A stretch of DNA of 64,000 bases from positions 8,827,001 to 8,891,000 of the forward strand of contig JAXDDX010000004.1 in NCBI GenBank assembly GCA_034670405.1, written 5' to 3'. Positions within the stretch are counted from its first letter, which is position 1; each line of letters opens with the position of its first letter. Below, piece by piece: positions 58,015-64,000 of this stretch. Below the pieces are notes generated by a model. The model was not told the origin of the DNA. It worked only from the letters and a program-made list of their open reading frames with translations, and did no database searches. The stretch comes from Hoplostethus atlanticus. Lineage: Eukaryota > Chordata > Actinopteri > Trachichthyiformes > Trachichthyidae. A program made the position numbers and the translations under genes.

Positions 58015-58130
58015 CCCAATGGCCCCTGCTCTAACTGCGGCTCTGTCCCCACCCACCGCCAAACCTCATTGGCCGTCGCCTTCCTGCTGCTTCATTGTGA
58101 CGTCACGCAATGGTCTGGCAATGTGATTGG
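58015..58130. promoter_or_regulatory. CCAAT/CRE motif cluster in a fermt2 intron
   Basis: A CCAAT at 58016-58020, ATTGG at 58068-58072, a perfect palindromic CRE TGACGTCA at 58098-58105 and ATTGG at 58126-58130 lie within 115 bp of GC-rich sequence. This is a typical promoter or enhancer motif arrangement. Function is inferred only. Confidence 0.3.
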
Positions 58131-58331
58131 ATGAGGCCTGCTCTGGTAGCCATCCTTTGGGTTCTTTCAGCAACAGGCTGGTAATTCAATCCGCAGAGAG
58201 GGAGGGAGAGAGGGCCAATGGCATCTCCCAGCTAAAAATACAGCCTGCCAGGCCTGACGTAATGCACCAGCTAGGAGAAGCGGGGGCCTAAGTAATTGGG
58301 TGCATTAAATGCAGGCCCGCAGTCCTTCAGT

Positions 58332-58335
<4 letters not shown>

Positions 58336-58374
<39 letters not shown>

Positions 58375-58483
58375 GGCATGGGGGGCTGGAAAGACATGGG
58401 GAGGGGAACCGGAGAGGGAAAGCATGTTTTATGACCTCTGCGGGACATGAAAGTGGATATAGAGATTATGTGTGTGTAAAGGT

Positions 58484-58530
<47 letters not shown>
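58336..58530. repeat. Two (GT)n arrays flanking about 115 bp of unique sequence
   Basis: (GT)n at 58336-58372 and at 58490-58530 lie in the same orientation. Confidence 0.95.
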
Positions 58531-58533
<3 letters not shown>

Positions 58534-59153
58534 GGGTGGGAGATTTGTCAATGGGAGGGTGTTCTTATCCATCCATCAGTTACATTAGCTCTGTGTGTGT
58601 TCTAATGAGCTACATTAATCCATAAAGTCTGTCAAACCGAGTGCTTTTCATTCACCGTCATCATCACAGTCTTAGCACAGCATTGGAGAACAAAACCTCC
58701 TCCTCTGCTCTGTGCACCATGTACCACAACTAGAAATATCGCTCTAAAAAGACATTGAATAATACTGCAATATTGTAGTTGCCACAACAACAACAAAAAA
58801 AGCAATTAAGCAAAATGTGCACCGTAAAGATGTACTATGCATGTTGCACTGCAGGCCGAGGTTTGAAGGACTTTTGTTGGGATCATTAAGGAAACTGTCT
58901 CGTTCTTGAACCCTCCCCCTACACATCGTTTTTACTCCCTCTCTTTACTCCCTCCATCCCTCCCCTCCTGTATCTGTGGTGTTTACACTAGGAGACAGCC
59001 ATGTTTATGGAGGCCTGTATGTGAGGGGGATGGGAGGGGATGACAGAGGAGAGGATGGAGAGAGGGAATGAGAAAAATGGCATGAAGAGGAGAGATGAAG
59101 ACGAGCAGAGGACAGGGGAGGAGCTTCAACTGAAGACACAATACTATATATAT

Positions 59154-59170
59154 GAGAGAGAGAGAGAGAG

Positions 59171-59244
<74 letters not shown>
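59154..59244. repeat. (GA)n microsatellite, about 91 bp
   Basis: A GA array with a short CACACACA interruption near 59172. It is a pure polypurine tract to the right of the interruption and is triplex-prone. Confidence 0.97.
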
Positions 59245-59245
<1 letters not shown>

Positions 59246-60909
59246 ATGTCACATTGGCTGGTTTGCTGAAAATTTACAATTCAAAATCAAAATGACAAAT
59301 GAAGAAAAACGGTTTCAGACATTTCAAACCAGACAGCTATTTGAACACTCCTAACTTGCTGTAGGTGTAACACTGGGCTTTTTGTCCAACACGCAACACA
59401 ATAACTTAAATGGGAAAAGAAAAAAAAAATAAAGAAAGAAAAAATATGCCCTCCCATTCCATGTCTACAAATGACCCCGGTTTACCCTTACTGGGCTGTG
59501 ACTACTTGGACAACCTCAGCCGTGGTAGTCAGCTGATGCCTGCAGCAGATTTTCAGCCCATCTCTGCCATCAAAAATAAAGACGATAGCCAGACCTACAG
59601 AGAAGACACGTCTACGGGCCAAATGAACCAAGTGAACTTTGACATCTCAAATGTATTTTATGTCTTCTCTCTGGAGAAAATGTTTTATATTAGTTGTCTG
59701 CATCTGATAGCCATGGGCCATGCAGTGCAGGGGCTTTCAGTCATTAGCTGATAAAACCGGCCTGGCCTGGCGAGGTCGGTCATGCTGTTTCCTTGGAGAC
59801 TCCTGGTTGACGCCGCGGGGGCAGCGGCACAAGGCGACAACTCTGTTTTCATAACACACAGACCCAGGCCTGCAGCTTTTACTGTCTTTTTCTCTCACAC
59901 AAATAAACACACACACAATTTATCCCCCCCTCTATAACATGAAAGTCCTTCTCTCTCTAAATATATTCCATGTCTTTGAAGCAGGGTGAAGGTCAGTATT
60001 GACAACCAAAGACACAGGAAACAACTGCTCTGCATCCTTAAATTAGATCTACTGTAAATGGCCTATAGGCAGTCAATGGCTTGTGGTCTAGCGCAGTAGA
60101 GGTAGACAGCATCACAATCAGATTTCCTCTGTATGACAAAGTCGTACAGAGACAGGTGATGACAATATCTGTAGGGTAGACAGAGGAAGAGAGTCACGCT
60201 AGGATTAGACTGAACTCTGATACAGTGAGGTCAACGGCACCCGGGCTTGTGCTGAAGACAATGTGTAAGCGACAGGTAGTCATAATCACTGTTGTGATAA
60301 ATAACATAGCACGTCAGTCAAAAGAGCAGACAAACTTGTTTCTAGTCTCATGATGAACGAGACAGTCAGATAAAACGCTGTGTTGTCTTGCATCTCTTCC
60401 GTCTCAATGTGCAGCTACAAACAAGATAACACTGGTAACACATCATGTTCCCTGATCTACTCTGGCCATGTCCCTCAGGTATCCATCTCGACCAATACTG
60501 TTGAAAGTGCTTTGCATTGACAGGCCAGGATGAACAAGGTCAGCCAAGCTTATTTCAGTCTCTCATTATGCAGCTTCCTGCCAATGGCCAATCAAAGACC
60601 AACCAGCCATTCATCATCCACAGAGATAGACTGAGTTTGGACCCATTTCCTCCTTCTACCTTTACCTGACCCTGCATATACGCAAAGGGATACTTAATAG
60701 GTCATCAAGTCCTTTTATTCTAGAGAAATGAGAAACAGGAATTCACCCAGGCTGTGACCTGCACCATGCACACACACACGCACACGCACACAACTTCACA
60801 AGGGTAACATCTTGTAAGGTCATGGCTGTCCAAAGAGGGGTCAGGGGACAGTTATCTTTGATACTATTGATTGTAGTAGCCCCCCCTCTGAGTCAGATGC
60901 TGTCCGAGT

Positions 60910-61015
<106 letters not shown>

Positions 61016-64000
61016 GCAGCCTGAGGATTGTGGGGGAAGCCAGGGCTATCCTTTGAGATCAGGCCTGCCAAGACCGCTTGAAACACCCAGGCTTTTCCTC
61101 TGAGATTGGCCAGTACTGGAGCTTTAGTGCATCCATGTTCAAGTCCCAGCTCACCTGAGACCTGAGATTTACAAGATTTACAGCCAGAGCTGAGATAGAC
61201 AGGAGAGGAGAGCTGCTATGGAGGCTGACAGGTGTGGTGCTGATTGAGAACCAGGCGCTATACATCCTCCGGTGAAAGACAAAAAAGCATTTTGCCTTGG
61301 AGTGCAGTGAATCTGAAATCTGAATAAACCGGAAATGATGCATCATGATATGTGATGAAGATGGTAAATCTAGGAGTAGCCAAAAGTCCTCGCTCCTGTC
61401 TGTTAGACAAGGGAAGGAGTGCAACAGTGCTGTGAAGCATTAGGAGGAGAGGCTAGCAGGCTATTAGATGAGAAATCCTCAGAGACATATAGTTTGTATC
61501 CATTTGTGTCATAACCCAAACACAGCAAAACAATGGGGTACTCCCACTCCGCCCTAGCGCAGCTTTATACGATTAGGTGTTCATGGTCCCACCGCTGTAA
61601 CGACATTAGAAAGCAACTCCTGGCCTTAGATTAATGGAGCGCAGAGAGAATATCCATCCGTCCTTCTATTCATCTATCCATCCAGCCAGACATCCCCTCG
61701 GGACAAGGAGATGGGGTATATAGCCTCCTCCTCCTCCTCCTCCTCCTCTTTGACAAGTCATCCCACTAATGCCTCCTTGAGTCTGACCAGAGGGAGTTGC
61801 GTTGCTCCCCATCTTCTAGCTACATCTGTCCAGAGGACCTGAGGAGATCCTACATGGAAGAGGAAGGCTTATGAAAACTTAAGGCTGCTTAGCAGGCCTG
61901 CTGCCAGATAAAATATTGTGACAGACTAGTCTATATATATTGGATAAACCGATGTCAGTGCTACATCACACCTAGAGCGTCTGTGTAGGAAATGAGGAAA
62001 TATTAAGTTTTGTATAGCATTGTAGTTTTGAATAGGAAGCCGGTTTGACATCAGCCACCATGTAAATCGCCTCTATGAAAGCGTGACAGAGAAAGAACTC
62101 CTTTGCTTAACTCCCATTTACCTTTGGGTAAAAGGTTTGCCCTGGTTGTGAAAGCCTACACCTCTCTGTTGCTTCACTCGGTAAAAGGGGAGCGTACAGA
62201 AACAGAGTGCGGGGAGGGGACAGCTTGAAATGAATGAACCTAAACAAAAAACACCAGATCGGTTTACTCCATTGACCCACAGGTGTGTGGGCGTTACAAC
62301 AACAATGTGTTGCTCTGACACTTCCTTCGACTGGATCCACCGTCTGCTGCTACAGGAAGGAGAGCGGGACAAAGAGCAACGGGCCGAGAGTCCCAGAGGA
62401 GCCGTGAAAGTCCGTTCCACTGCATGTTTGAGATGCCAATCATAGTGAATTAAATAAGAGAGGAAAATAGACAGTTAGTGAAAAGGTTGGAATAGCAAAT
62501 TTGAGATATTTCAAACATCATTTTGATATCAGAGGTTAATTTGCAAAGTGGCCACAATTTGTAGAGAGCTTGGTTTTGGCACTATGGAGACTTTGTGGTG
62601 GAGAGTGATGCAGATGGTTCAGAGTTCATGCATGTGTATAGGCCATGCATCTGTGCATGTGCATGTGTGTGTGGGTCTCAGTATGTGACAGTTAAAATCA
62701 CTGCAGGATCTTGCTAGTGTAACAGGAAAGCTCTGGCCTGGGCAGGACCGGTACTTAGGCTAACTACTTCCTGTCAGAGAGATTAGAGAGCGGGAGTATC
62801 ACACAGTCCGTCGGGCCATCTCCCTTGTGCCTTGTGCATGGCTCCACACTCACAATCAAGGAGTCTCATAACACAAGGTAATCTGAACTGTGCATCACGA
62901 CAAGATGAAATGCAAAAGGGGGATGGCCACCTATAAAGGAAATTCACCACTTTCCTGATGTGAGATATTGAACGCAAAGACGTGAGAGCTATTCACAGCT
63001 AAAGCACAGATAAAGAGAGGGTTATCTCATCTCTTCATCTGACTCTAAGACCCTCCTTTCCCCTCAGCCCAACAGAATCATGGGAAGGCATCATATCCTT
63101 CAAAAAAAAGGCCCTAAACACTGGCGGGGAGGGAAGGCTGGACGGAGGGAAGGCAGGAGGGAGAGGACGCGCATAAAAAAAGCCCACAGGAAGTTCAGCA
63201 TCCTGTGTTAAATCGTGTCTGTTTCCTAACGAAACCTGTTCTCCATTGTCAAACCGAGGCCATCTTCCTCTGGTCACCACCACCACCAGCAGACAGCAAT
63301 GGGAAACCTAAGACGTTCTTGGCACCACAAAAAAAACACACAATTCAAAATCGCTCACAGAGTGGAGCAGTTAAAAAAAAATTCCCCCCTTGCTGAGAGG
63401 AAATATTAAAAGTGACTATTTCTAATTGACCATTATAGAATTAGCCTTTTGTTTCTTGCTGACGTTTGCTTCTTAAAGGCCCTTAAGGTGCCTCTGACTA
63501 GCGGTTTAGAAATGTCAAATAAAAGTAAGAGGGATGACTCAGGGTCATAACAGTAACTACAAACATGTTTCCCATATGGTTTGTTAATATAACCCTAAAA
63601 CGATTGCGGGACGACGTTCACAGCATCAACATCACATTTTCTCTGACATCTAGGGAAAGTTCTCTGTGGCCGGCCGGTTTCACGGGAGCCAAAAACTGTT
63701 GGCCCATCACTGGAAACCACCACATGAAGTACCAATGTCTCACTAGGCCAATTAGCTCTATATATGGCTGTATTTCAACCTGGGCCAGGAACATTCATAC
63801 TACTGCTTACACTACGTATTAAGTGATGATGTGTGCATTAAAGTTTCTTATCGATAACTACGCCTTTTAGACGAGGGCTGGGCGAGTGTGTGGAGGGTGT
63901 GAGTGAACGCGACGATTCAAAAAAGTGAGAGAAAGTAACCCCATTTTCCAATAAATGGATATAGAGAAAGAGGGGTGAAAACACAGAAAGAGGGGTAGAA

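Overview
The window is nuclear DNA of a vertebrate, almost certainly a teleost fish. It has long introns with GT/AG splice sites, very dense (CA)n/(GT)n microsatellites, a Tc1/mariner fossil, fish-type LINE tails and tRNA-derived SINEs. I cannot name the species. There are no prokaryotic operons, no CRISPR array and no rRNA genes. Nearly all long open frames here are chance frames or microsatellite translations.

Two protein-coding genes can be supported, both on the minus strand. (1) FERMT2 (kindlin-2, the integrin co-activator) fills about 29.87-64 kb. Thirteen constitutive coding exons lie between 54,986 and the stop codon at 32,403. They join in frame at every junction and give 626 residues. 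The exon with the start ATG (about 52 residues by family comparison) was not found and probably lies right of the window, so the full protein would be about 678 aa. A 3' UTR of about 2.5 kb runs to a polyA signal at 29,890-29,895. Two in-frame microexons (33 nt at 44,230-44,262 and 21 nt at 34,500-34,520) imply kindlin-2 isoforms. (2) The first coding exon of an amisyn gene (STXBP6 or its fish paralogue) lies at 9,409-9,564. A probable non-coding first exon and promoter lie near 18.2-18.55 kb. The rest of the gene is left of the window, so 1-9,408 reads as intron.

Layout: 1-9.4 kb, amisyn intron with a TIR-bounded DNA-transposon remnant (6.45-8.70 kb) holding a near-perfect hairpin; 9.4-18.2 kb, amisyn intron 1 with a LINE 3' end and a minisatellite of about 24 units of 36 bp; 18.2-18.55 kb, promoter/first exon; 18.8-19.3 kb, a solo LTR with target-site duplication; 19.3-29.87 kb, intergenic, with MITE and LINE scraps and one orphan exon-like frame; 29.87-55 kb, FERMT2 UTR, exons and introns; 55-64 kb, large FERMT2 5' intron with microsatellites and a CRE/CCAAT cluster.

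Kindlin-2 acts at the membrane side of focal adhesions. Amisyn is a SNARE regulator of exocytosis. Nothing in the sequence suggests the two genes are functionally coupled. I found no clearly undescribed system. The observations most worth checking are the two microexons, the TIR element with its acidic ORF and hairpin, and the solo LTR.
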